DNA of 64,000 nucleotides from Actinostola sp. cb2023 (Eukaryota > Cnidaria > Anthozoa > Actiniaria > Actinostolidae), in assembly GCA_033675265.1 (NCBI GenBank), contig JAUJYZ010001383.1, positions 1-64,000 of the forward strand. Reading direction: 5' to 3'. Made by a program: the position numbers and the translations under genes. The notes under the pieces were generated by a model that saw only the letters and a list, made by a program, of their open reading frames with translations, was not told where the DNA came from and searched no databases. This document shows positions 22,510 to 32,869 of this stretch, in pieces; the first letter of the stretch is position 1, and each line of letters starts with the position of its first letter.

Positions 22510-22625
22510 CAATCATCATCATCATCATCATCATTTGGAAAAGCATAATATCGCAAAACTTAAAGAAAGAAAACGATTTATTGAGCGACGTTTCGGAGTC
22601 GTCATGACGCCATTATCAAGTCACT
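22510..22625 (-). mobile_element. Possible Penelope-like 3' end with degenerate hammerhead motif
   Basis: On the minus strand the segment reads CTTGATAATGGCGTCATGAC, then GACTCCGAAACGTCGC and CAATAAATCG, followed by a short ATG/CAT microsatellite. CCGAAACGTCG preceded by a small stem and a CTGATGA-like string is usual at the ends of Penelope-like elements, where hammerhead ribozymes are known. The core here is altered (TTGATAA), so activity is unlikely. Confidence 0.4.
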
Positions 22626-22671
22626 AGAACAGAAATAGAAAGAAAACTAAGAGTTTATTGGAAACACTCTA

Positions 22672-22821
22672 TAGAGTGATTCCAATAAACCTGGGCATTA
22701 CTAACTACACCAATACACACTATTATAGACACTCACTCTTTTGACGTTTTCTCTAGTTCCTTTGCATCTAATAAACACTGATAGCTAATTAGTAATGCCC
22801 AGGTTTATTGGAATCACTATT
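22672..22821. mobile_element. MITE, about 150 bp
   Basis: Inverted ends GAGTGATTCCAATAAACC and its inverse, continuing as TGGGCATTACTAA. Between them are about 85 bp of unrelated sequence. Confidence 0.75.
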
Positions 22822-22970
22822 GTTTGCACTCTATCCTACACAGGGTAGGTATTTTGTAGTTTTCTTGTCGACCTAAACAAGGTCACGGTCAGGGTCATAG
22901 TCAGGGTCAAGTGTAGACCCCCTCGCCCCTCCCCCCAGGGTTTATTACATTTTAATTTTAATGTAAAAAT

Positions 22971-23029
22971 GAGCATTTTTGGAAAGTTGCGTTACTAGAG
23001 TCTAGTAACGCAACTTTCCAAAAATGCTC
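22971..23029. repeat. 59-bp perfect palindrome
   Basis: Two 29-base arms (GAGCATTTTTGGAAAGTTGC... and its exact inverse) around one central G at 23000, with no mismatch. Confidence 0.95.
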
Positions 23030-23092
23030 AGTTTTAAATACTCTTTCCGATGCCAATAACAATTTTGTTTTGGAAACATGTTATGAAATAAG

Positions 23093-23281
23093 CTAGCAAA
23101 GGGAGGGTTGTGATCACGCTTCACGTGCCATTTTTTCGTGAATTCACGACTCAAAATAATCATTGAAGCCATTTCACGCACGTCTTTCTTGCAAATTCAC
23201 AGATCACGGTTTTATCTTTAATCGCGATTCACACGCCATTTTTGGGCCAAATCACACGTCACGTGTAACCCCTTTGCTACC
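23093..23281. mobile_element. Possible MITE with GTAGCAAAGGG-type ends
   Basis: CTAGCAAAGGGAGGGTT at the left and AACCCCTTTGCTAC at the right are weakly inverted. Inside, TTCACGTGCCATTTTT-type blocks repeat. Confidence 0.4.
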
Positions 23282-23340
23282 CTGATAAAACACGCCATTA
23301 TGCATGGACTTAGTCTATTAAATCTACTCCGTAGGTCTCA

Positions 23341-23484
23341 TTAGGCCCTGTTTACACTTTGTGGTTTAATCGAGTTACCGAATCTTATAAGTTTGTTGAG
23401 CGGTTAACCTTAGTTTTCTGATTTGTACCTTGCGTTAATTATTTTTTGTTATCTGTAAAGCGATAAAGTATAAACACGGCCTAA
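23341..23484. mobile_element. MITE with TTAGGCCCTGTTTACAC ends
   Basis: TTAGGCCCTGTTTACACTTT at the left matches AAAGTATAAACACGGCCTAA at the right, with partly complementary sequence inward. It belongs to the same loose group of GTTTACA-ended elements as those at 24388, 25891 and 26105. Confidence 0.55.
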
Positions 23485-24387
23485 GTTTGACACAAAGACC
23501 TACAGACGATGATTATTTTTAATTACTTCTGAATGTAGTCAGTTAACTTGAATTCAACTGGTAAATCTCATACGTATGCGGTATTATTATTATTATTATA
23601 CGTAACGCAGTTACAGCCTCATCAAATATGCCTGAAAAATATCCAGAACTTAAGTATATCATAGCAAGAAAACTGGTTTAACTTGTTTTAACTTGTAAGA
23701 AAAATCTGTGAATTTCAAAATAAAATATACATATATATACATATCAAAAAAAAGAAAATAATAATAATAAATTAAAAGAAAACTAGTTTAGCAGAACATT
23801 GAAGTGCCTCTGACCCTTGTTATTGTTATCATGAAAATGTATTCTATGCAAGGTGAGTAGTCGCAGGATTTGATACTTCGTGATTTGGAGCCAGTTGGAT
23901 ATGTGAGTACAGTGGAGTACAGTAATAAGGTTTGAAATCTCAAAATGCAATCGGAAGTGACGTATGAGGCATATCATGATCATTTATTATACAAAAACAC
24001 CCCAGTGCAAATTACTTAACAAATAGAAAACGTTTCCCGTGTCTACATAGCCTGATATAAACACGAGGGAAGTTTATATATTGGGAGATTGTCGAGAGCT
24101 ATTGTGTAAAACCGAGCTCGAGACTTCTCCCAAACTTTCCCGAAAATAACGAGACGCAAAATTATGTTAACGTTATATTAAAGGTGAAATAAATCAACTT
24201 CTTCAACTCTGGTGTTGAAAACATTGCGATAAACTGAAACTATGGATTTTTGATTAAAAAAGAACAACAATGGTGACAAACATGGCAAGAAAGTTGAGGA
24301 TTCAGTTGTGTTTTTGAAGAAAATTTCAATTGAAGTGCGCGCGCTACTGACGACAAATCGAGCGCGCGCTGGGTTTGTTTTCTTCAG
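23485..24387. other. No recognisable gene
   Basis: AT-rich with a short ATT repeat near 23582. No feature could be supported. Confidence 0.4.
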
Positions 24388-24465
24388 CCGTGTTTACATG
24401 GGATATTCCCTACACCCTGTTGCACCTTTGGATACCCTACACCACCATAGCCTCATGTAAACACA
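24388..24465. mobile_element. Small foldback, GTGTTTACATG ends
   Basis: CGTGTTTACATG at the left and CATGTAAACACAC at the right, with CCCTACACC repeated inside. Confidence 0.45.
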
Positions 24466-24975
24466 CAGGTAGCCCAAGCTCTTGTTGACAGAGAATACAG
24501 AGAATGTATGTGAAATTTAAATCGTAAAATTTTCGAAATAAATGGGAGTATTTGTCTTTGTTTACCTGTGTATTCGTGTTTTATTGTATATTCGAATGTT
24601 TCCTGGTGATTTGGTGGTGTTTTTAGGTGATTTTAATCCCATCTCTAAAGACTTCTCTTGGACTACCTGTGGTAAACATAGTAGCTAACCAATCAGAGCG
24701 CGCGTTAGAATTGTGTTATTTTACAATGATATTTTAAAACTGCAGAAACTTTTCTTAGTTTCCATAGCATACTTCCGCATCATTTTTAATTATTTCAGTT
24801 CAAAGCGAAAAATCACTTAATAAATTATGGCAAATGCCTCCTCTGATGTCACAAAATTAGCATATCATGATTTGAAACCTCTGTAACTCAGTAATGCGAA
24901 GCTCAATTCAGACAACACTGAACCACCCCAATATTCACTTCATATTGAAGTGATTTCTAAAATAGAAAAAAATGA
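24466..24975. other. No recognisable feature
   Basis: AT-rich; nothing specific was seen. Confidence 0.4.
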
Positions 24976-25025
24976 TAGGCACTTTAAGAAATATATCACT
25001 TTAAGATATATATAACTTTAAGATA

Positions 25026-25150
25026 TACACCTAGCCAAAAAAATTCTGCAACTTTGGATATATATATGTCTTTTGTTTCTCTATTGTTTTTTCTTCGAGA
25101 ACAAAGGGCATATATATATCTTAAAGTTGCAGAATTTATTTGGTTAGGTA
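25026..25150. mobile_element. Tc1/mariner-like MITE, TACACCTAGCC ends
   Basis: TACACCTAGCCAAAAAAATT and its inverse at the right, with TTCTGCAACTTT inside both arms. Confidence 0.65.
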
Positions 25151-25167
25151 TATATCACTTTAAGATA

Positions 25168-25325
25168 TACACCTAATTTCAAAAACGTTGTCCAATAATA
25201 ATCAAAAAAGCCAAATAGGATTTCATTAAAAGACAAAAGAAGTGCACTCAAGCTGAACTGTTTCTTTTGTCTTTTTGAATGAATTTGTATTTGGCTATTT
25301 GGACAACGTTTTTGAAATTAGGTGT
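25168..25325. mobile_element. Tc1/mariner-like MITE, family M1 copy 1
   Basis: Ends TACACCTAATTTCAAAAACG and the exact inverse, with TTGTCCAA inside. The central part holds AAAAGACAAAAGAAG opposite its inverse. A second copy lies at 32405-32568. Confidence 0.8.
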
Positions 25326-25360
25326 ATATCACTTTAAGATATATATCACTTTAAGAAATT

Positions 25361-25890
25361 ATTAAGGCGAAGCTACCCGGTACCTGTTTTCAGAATCGTT
25401 GTACGATGTGAAATAATAAATATTAAAATTTAAAAAGGAATAACTTACACCATGATTATCCTGAAGCACCAAAGTAGGGACTTTGAACACTGAGAAGAAG
25501 AATTCTGACTCCTAGCTTTGACCGAGTTGAAGTAAAATGAGCTAAGATGTTGTCAATAGACTCGAAAGTGCCTGCTTTTGTGTTTCATGCTAACCACGGT
25601 GCTAATTATCCCTTTTAACATTTCACTATTTACTATTTCTCATAGGACAACGTTTCAGTTTGCTGAACAATATGATTTTCATCACAACACCCTCGCGTGC
25701 AGTAGTGATCGTAGGTCACGCTAATGAGTACATGCATAGACACATTCAAGCATAATCACGTACCACCGACAACATACTTCACAACACATTCAGCACCGAC
25801 GCAAGTATTACGTTAATAACGTGTCTCGTGTTAAAACGGACCCGACGCTATCACAAGCACAAGATACGTCGAGAAAAGTGTGCGCTTATT
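25361..25890. other. No recognisable feature
   Basis: No gene or repeat structure was seen. Confidence 0.4.
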
Positions 25891-26034
25891 AGGCGCTATT
25901 AACACGAGAGAGATAATTAACCCTAGTAAAGGATCAACTCTATTGTTCGCACATTCCCTGTGGATGATAAAACAATTAATAGAATTGTCCCCACTGCTAG
26001 GGTTATCTCAGTCTCTCTCATGTAAACGGGGCCT
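25891..26034. mobile_element. MITE family M2, copy 1
   Basis: Shares TTCCCTGTGGATGATAAAAC, CTAGGGTTATCTC and CATGTAAACGGGGCC with the element at 26105-26249. The left end is degenerate. Confidence 0.6.
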
Positions 26035-26450
26035 AAATATTCCAGTTTCAAGTTGTTTACGCACCTCTGTACTCCTTGACAAAAGACACGTTTGCTCAGC
26101 TTTACGCCCTGTTTACATGAGTGAGAGATAGCCCTAGTACTAGGGTCAACTCTATTCAGTGTTCGCATATTCCCTGTGGATGATAAAACAATAGAAATTG
26201 TCCCTGCTACTAGGGTTATCTCTCTCTGTCATGTAAACGGGCCGGGGCCTTAGCCTCAACCCAGAGAATAACCCTTGCAATTAAAAACAAATCATATTGT
26301 TGAATGTCAACACTTTTTCGCGTTCATTCTCGTCGGTATTTGCGCATAATTTACACTGAATTGAGTCTATATAGCTAAGCCTGAGCAAATGCGTCTTTTG
26401 TCAAGGAGTACAGCGGTGTCTAAACAACTCGAAACTGGAGTATTGTGCTT
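26034..26450. mobile_element. TIR element with nested M2 copy
   Basis: TGTACTCCTTGACAAAAGAC at about 26068-26087 is mirrored at about 26394-26413 (GTCTTTTGTCAAGGAGTACA), with matching ACTCCAGTTTC.AGTTGTTTA flanks. The M2 element at 26105-26249 lies inside. A related, more diverged element is at 35750-35995. The right half is copied again in the tandem duplicate (to about 29196). Confidence 0.65.
26105..26249. mobile_element. MITE family M2, copy 2
   Basis: GCCCTGTTTACATGA and TCATGTAAACGGGCC are inverted ends. AGAGATAGCCCTAGTAC and ACTAGGGTTATCTCTCT continue the arms. The left edge of the 2.74-kb duplication falls inside its right arm at 26220. Confidence 0.7.
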
Positions 26451-26896
26451 GGATCGGATCCGTAATGCCTCTTGTGTTTATAGTGTGCTAGTGATGCTTA
26501 AGCACAAGTGCCTGAACCAGTGTAAGATAATAATAATAATATTTATATAGCGCGCTATTTCCTAAAGTTCGTAGCACTTACAACGTCACTAAACTAATTA
26601 AAAAAAATAAAACAATAAACAAAAAAAAATAAACTGATATTAGAAATTTATCAGAACTACTCGAAATATAATCACTGAATGCTTTTTTTTAATAAATAGT
26701 CTTAATGTTACTCTTAAACTTATCTAATGTCTGAGATATTCAGTTCTGTTTTTTAGTTTTACTGTAGATATAATTATCGATATTGGAACATCACCTCGAT
26801 AGCAACGATGCCATGCAGTCCACGGCATCTCAATGTATTAGATACGTGACCATTCAATATTGAAGATGCGAAATTCGAACCAATATAATTACGTAA

Positions 26897-27665
26897 TGGT
26901 GATGTCATTGTTATACTCATACGAACACCAACATGTCTTGATCAACAACAATGTTCAATACACTGTACCTACACAATGCATATGTTTTTAATGATAGCGG
27001 ACCCAACATAGCAACCACAAAGTGGAAATTTATGTTGCTCGCGTGCGTTTGTGACATGTAAGTGATGTCATTTTTATATTCAAACGAACACCAACACGTC
27101 TTGATCCACAACAATGTATATAATGCCTATCAGTGTTACTGACAATGGACCCAACATAGCAACCACAAAGTGGAAATTTCTGTTGCTCGCGTGCGTTTGT
27201 GACATGTAAGTGATGTCATTTTTATACTCGAACGGCACCAACACGTCTTGATCAACAACAATGTATATAATGCCTATCAGTGTTACTGACTGATGGACCC
27301 AAAATAGCAACCACAAAGTGGAAATTTCTGTTGCCCGCGTCAGTTGCGTTTCTGACATGTCAGTGATGTCATTTTTATATTCAAACGAACACCAACACGT
27401 CTTGATCAACAACAATGTATATAATGCCTATCAGTGTTACCGACTGATGGACCCAAAATAGCAACCACAAAGTGGAAATTTCTGTTGCCCGCGTCAGTTG
27501 CGTTTCTGACATGTAAGTGGTGTCATTTTATATTCAAACGAACACCAACACGTCTTGATCAACAACAATGTATATAATGCCTAACAGTGTTACTGACAAT
27601 GGACCTAAAATAGCAACCGCAAGGTGGACATTTCATTTGCCCGCGTCAGTTTCTGACACGTTACA
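26897..27665. repeat. About 150-bp tandem repeat, five units (copy 1)
   Basis: Units share CCAACACGTCTTGATCAACA, ACAATGTATATAATGCCTA and AGCAACCACAAAGTGGAAAT. Spacing varies from about 144 to 160 bp. The minus-strand frames across it are repeat artefacts. The same block recurs at about 29640-30408. Confidence 0.85.
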
Positions 27666-27963
27666 AGTGTTCGCGTCAATGACCGGAAGGGCTAAGAATA
27701 TGAGTCTAAATCATTAAACAAGTAAAAATAATCTAAAATTGGCGGTGTTCTTGCGATGCAACGGAGCCCTAGAGTAATAAAGTGCGTTACCTTGGTTTTG
27801 CGATGAGAGCTGAATCTCATCCGTCGGCGCTCCCAAATTCTGTTCTTCACAGTAAAACTTTCTTCAATTGTAACTTGGTTTCCATTGATAATATCACTTC
27901 AAAAGTTAACAGACGCTGCTTTGATACTCAATGTGGCGGGAAATTGAAACGGCTGCATTACTG

Positions 27964-28440
27964 ACGAATCTCAGTGCAAATCCATGAGGAAGTTCACTAT
28001 TGGCGTGAAGTTTACTTACTCAGAAAACCGAACTCAGAGTTCATGCATTGGCGTTTTTAAACTATATAGCATAACTTACTTACTGAGTGCGTCGCAAAAT
28101 TCAAATAGAATTCGAAAACTTAATAGCGTCAATTTTGAAGGCCGCCCCATGAAGACTGATCACTGTTGTTCTCCTGACCAGCCATCTGCGCCACGAATAT
28201 CAGTGCAAATCCACGAGGAAATTCATTATTGGCAGTTCGCGTAGGCGACGTGTAGTTTACTTACTCAGAAAACCGAACTCAGAGTTCATGCATTGGCGTT
28301 TTTAAACTATATAATGACAATATTATTTACTGAGTGCGTCGCAAAATGCAAATAGAATTCGAAAACTTAATAGCGTCAATTTTGAAGGCCGCCCCATGAA
28401 GACTGATCACTATTGTTCTCCTGACCAGCCATCTGCGCGC
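27964..28440. repeat. 235-bp tandem repeat, two units (copy 1)
   Basis: The sequence from AATCTCAGTGCAAATCCA to GACCAGCCATCTGCGC occurs twice in a row with a few changes and a small insertion (GTTCGCGTAGGCGACGT). It recurs at about 30708-31184. Confidence 0.85.
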
Positions 28441-28794
28441 CACAGTTAATTGACGTCTCTTTTGAATATCGTTCTTTGCTCGAGCAGTTGCTACTACTCC
28501 AAATCGGTTTATACAGGAGAAGTGCAAGTAAAAGACTTTGGCAACTAATTAAAGCTATCTTTGACAAACGACTAAATTAATATATGGTTCATTGTTTATG
28601 GGATGATGGTTTGCAAACGTTGGATGTATTACATTACGAATCACATCTGAAATTCCAAACTTTATTAGAATCATTTATAGTTAAAAACGCAGCAAGACAC
28701 TCTTTAAAAAAAACCGAAAATACTACGTGTATTTGCATTCATATCGTCTGAATGACGTTTGAGACCGAAAAAACATAGCGATGTTCCCAAAATC

Positions 28795-28965
28795 ATCGGG
28801 AAAGATTTGTCACAAGTAGTCAGCAGAATTTCTCTGGCACGCCCCCACATTCTAGTACATACAAACATGGGCTCAAATTCAAGGTTTTTTGCAATTTTCC
28901 TCGTATAAATGCATATAACTAAAAAGTTAACGACGGATTTAGTTTGTTTGATCTTTCGTGGACCA
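28795..28965. repeat. Repeat family R1, copy 2, cut by the duplication junction
   Basis: Matches the first about 170 bp of the R1 copy at 31540 and stops at CGTGGACCA, where the second duplicate begins. Confidence 0.9.
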
Positions 28966-31709
28966 CTCTCTCTGTCATGTAAACGGGCCGGGGCCTTAGC
29001 CTCAACCCAGAGAATAACCCTTGCAATTAAAAACAAATCATATTGTTGAATGTCAACACTTTTTCGCGTTCATTCTCGTCGGTATTTGCGCATAATTTAC
29101 ACTGAATTGAGTCTATATAGCTAAGCCTGAGCAAATGCGTCTTTTGTCAAGGAGTACAGCGGTGTCTAAACAACTCGAAACTGGAGTATTGTGCTTGGAT
29201 CGGATCCGTAATGCCTCTTGTGTTTATAGTGTGCTAGTGATGCTTAAGCACAAGTGCCTGAACCAGTGTAAGATAATAATAATAATATTTATATAGCGCG
29301 CTATTTCCTAAAGTTCGTAGCACTTACAACGTCACTAAACTAATTAAAAAAAATAAAACAATAACAAAAAAATAAACTGATATTAGAAATTTATCAGAAC
29401 TACTCGAAATATAATCACTGAATGCTTTTTTTAATAAATAAGTCTTAATGTTACTCTTAAACTTATCTAATGTCTGAGATATTCAGTTCTGTTTTTTAGT
29501 TTTACTGTAGATATAATTATCGATATTGGAACATCACCTCGATAGCAACGATGCCATGCAGTCCACGGCATCTCAATGTATTAGATACGTGACCATTCAA
29601 TATTGAAGATGCGAAATTCGAACCAATATAATTACGTAATGGTGATGTCATTGTTATACTCATACGAACACCAACATGTCTTGATCAACAACAATGTTCA
29701 ATACACTGTACCTACACAATGCATATGTTTTTAATGATAGCGGACCCAACATAGCAACCACAAAGTGGAAATTTATGTTGCTCGCGTGCGTTTGTGACAT
29801 GTAAGTGATGTCATTTTTATATTCAAACGAACACCAACACGTCTTGATCCACAACAATGTATATAATGCCTATCAGTGTTACTGACAATGGGACCAACAT
29901 AGCAACCACAAAGTGGAAATTTCTGTTGCTCGCGTGCGTTTGTGACATGTAAGTGATGTCATTTTTATACTCGAACGGCACCAACACGTCTTGATCAACA
30001 ACAATGTATATAATGCCTATCAGTGTTACTGACTGATGGACCCAAAATAGCAACCACAAAGTGGAAATTTCTGTTGCCCGCGTCAGTTGCGTTTCTGACA
30101 TGTCAGTGATGTCATTTTTATATTCAAACGAACACCAACACGTCTTGATCAACAACAATGTATATAATGCCTATCAGTGTTACCGACTGATGGACCCAAA
30201 ATAGCAACCACAAAGTGGAAATTTCTGTTGCCCGCGTCAGTTGCGTTTCTGACATGTAAGTGGTGTCATTTTATATTCAAACGAACACCAACACGTCTTG
30301 ATCAACAACAATGTATATAATGCCTAACAGTGTTACTGACAATGGACCTAAAATAGCAACCGCAAGGTGGACATTTCATTTGCCCGCGTCAGTTTCTGAC
30401 ACGTTACAAGTGTTCGCGTCAATGACCGGAAGGGCTAAGAATATGAGTCTAAATCATTAAACAAGTTAAAAATAATCTAAAATTGGCGGTGTTCTTGCGA
30501 TGCAACGGAGCCCTAGAGTAATAAAGTGCGTTACCTTGGTTTTGCGATGAGAGCTGAATCTCATCCGTCGGCGCTCCCAAATTCTGTTCTTCACAGTAAA
30601 ACTTTCTTCAATTGTAACTTGGTTTCCATTGATAATATCACTTCAAAAGTTAACAGACGCTGCTTTGATACTCAATGTGGCGGGAAATTGAAACGGCTGC
30701 ATTACTGACGAATCTCAGTGCAAATCCATGAGGAAGTTCACTATTGGCGTGAAGTTTACTTACTCAGAAAACCGAACTCAGAGTTCATGCATTGGCGTTT
30801 TTAAACTATATAGCATAACTTACTTACTGAGTGCGTCGCAAAATTCAAATAGAATTCGAAAACTTAATAGCGTCAATTTTGAAGGCCGCCCCATGAAGAC
30901 TGATCACTGTTGTTCTCCTGACCAGCCATCTGCGCCACGAATATCAGTGCAAATCCACGAGGAAATTCATTATTGGCAGTTCGCGTAGGCGACGTGTAGT
31001 TTACTTACTCAGAAAACCGAACTCAGAGTTCATGCATTGGCGTTTTTAAACTATATAATGACAATATTATTTACTGAGTGCGTCGCAAAATGCAAATAGA
31101 ATTCGAAAACTTAATAGCGTCAATTTTGAAGGCCGCCCCATGAAGACTGATCACTATTGTTCTCCTGACCAGCCATCTGCGCGCCACAGTTAATTGACGT
31201 CTCTTTTGAATATCGTTCTTTGCTCGAGCAGTTGCTACTACTCCAAATCGGTTTATACAGGAGAAGTGCAAGTAAAAGACTTTGGCAACTAATTAAAGCT
31301 ATCTTTGACAAACGACTAAATTAATATATGGTTCATTGTTTATGGGATGATGGTTTGCAAACGTTGGATGTATTACATTACGAATCACATCTGAAATTCC
31401 AAACTTTATTAGAATCATTTATAGTTAAAAACGCAGCAAGACACTCTTTAAAAAAAACCGAAAATACTACGTGTATTTGTATTCATATCGTCTGAATGAC
31501 GCTTGAGACCGAAAAAACATAGCGATGTTCCCAAAATTATCGGGAAAGATTTGTCACAAGTAGTCAGCAGAATTTCTCTGGCACGCCCCCACATTCTAGT
31601 ACATACAAACATGGGCTCAAATTCAAGGTTTTTTGCAATTTTCCTCGTATAAATGCATATAACTAAAAAGTTAACGACGGATTTAGTTTGTTTGATCTTT
31701 CGTGGACCA
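28966..31709. repeat. 2.74-kb tandem duplication, copy 2
   Basis: Direct repeat of 26220-28965. It begins with CTCTCTCTGTCATGT and ends with CGTGGACCA, and at its right edge the full R1 element continues. The original locus was therefore probably M2 element through R1, with one copy later added. Confidence 0.95.
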
Positions 31710-32035
31710 TATTATTTGGTTATAATTGAAATTCGATGCAAAAAAGTACCGTATTTTTTTAGTTGAATGGGTCTACCTTACAAGAGAATTGGCGTGACAT
31801 GACCTCAAACTGGCCTGTCAGCCCACACAAATAGCTTTTATTGAAACTACACAGGCCTAGTCACGAAATTAACTACGGATTAGCATAGCCCGCGCTTTTA
31901 TGGACATTTTGATACCAAATACATGTTAGTTCGTAAAATTTTCGCACCGTATTTCGGCCAGTTTTTATAGAGTCCCATACAGAGTATATACACAACAGCC
32001 TCGAAGCTCTTCCTAGTATTTATATCTATTGATCA
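31540..32035. repeat. Repeat family R1, copy 3 (complete)
   Basis: Contains all R1 landmarks through GGCCAGTTTTTATAGAGTCC and TATTTATATCTATTGAT. It is nearly identical to the copy at 45979-46417. Confidence 0.85.
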
Positions 32036-32404
32036 TTGTATTATTTTGACTCGATGTAAACTCCTGGGCATTCAAAAATATGATGTGTCAGGCTTCTCTG
32101 ATGTTGTTCGGTATGACTATTGATAACAGCTTGTGCCTTCGCCGTTGCACAAACAAAACTGATGAATCTGAGGGAACTGATAGCGGTTAAAATACTCAAT
32201 GCAAAGCAGTGGTGAACCCTTTTTCCATGCACAATTAATGTAACAAGTAAGTGTTATATATGTCGATGTATTAATCAGATCTAATCACGGCATGAAATTA
32301 TAAAAGCAATAATCTATGACTGATTTGGGGATTTCGTGGAGGGGGAGGGGAGGGGGTCAAGCGAAAATATAAATTAAACTGAAGTACATATTGCATATTA
32401 TATA
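32036..32404. other. No recognisable feature
   Basis: A short G-rich tract (about 32340-32357) is the only notable point. Confidence 0.4.
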
Positions 32405-32568
32405 TACACCTAATTTCAAAAACGTTGTCCAATAATAATCAAAAAAGCCAAATAGGATTTCATTAAAAAAGACAAAAGAAGTGCACTCAAGCTGAACTGT
32501 TTCTTTTGTCTTTTTGAATGAATTCGTATTTGGCTATTTGGACAACTATTTTTTTGAAATTAGGTGTA
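32405..32568. mobile_element. Tc1/mariner-like MITE, family M1 copy 2
   Basis: Near-identical to 25168-25325, differing mainly in A/T run lengths and TTCGTATT versus TTTGTATT. The ends TACACCTAATTTCAAAAACG and its inverse are kept, and TA flanks both sides. Confidence 0.85.
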
Positions 32569-32774
32569 TAATATTAATATACCGAAGTGATCAAAAAACA
32601 ATCAGAAAACTGACAGGAAAAAAAGAAGAATAAGAATTCGAAGGGATTCGCAGGGGCTAGGACCGAAAAGACCAAATGTTCCAATTTGTAGGCAAATCTT
32701 TTCCGATGAGAACACTAAACTAGCGAGGTCTAGATGGCATGCCAGATATTGCGAGGCTGTCATTTAATTGTAAA

Positions 32775-32860
32775 CCTATTATTTTTACCTATTATATTTT
32801 ACCTATTATTTTACCTATTATTTTACCTATTATTTTAATTTTGCCTATTATTTTTACCAG
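32775..32860. repeat. Short TTTTACCTATTA repeat
   Basis: About six imperfect copies of a TTTTACCTATTA-type unit. Confidence 0.6.
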
Positions 32861-32869
32861 GAGCCCATT

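Larger units (their letters stand above)
24976..25360. repeat. TATATCACTTTAAGA microarray interrupted by two MITEs
   Basis: Short tandem units of the type TATATCACTTTAAGA occur before, between and after two TIR elements (25026-25150 and 25168-25325). Both elements are flanked by TA and sit inside the array, as expected for TA-targeting Tc1/mariner elements. Confidence 0.75.
26220..28965. repeat. 2.74-kb tandem duplication, copy 1
   Basis: Nearly identical to 28966-31709, in direct orientation without spacer. Differences seen are a few single-base changes (for example near 28728, 28752 and 28792) and length changes in A or T runs. It contains a five-unit about 150-bp repeat, a two-unit 235-bp repeat and the start of an R1 copy. 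No gene was found. Confidence 0.95.
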
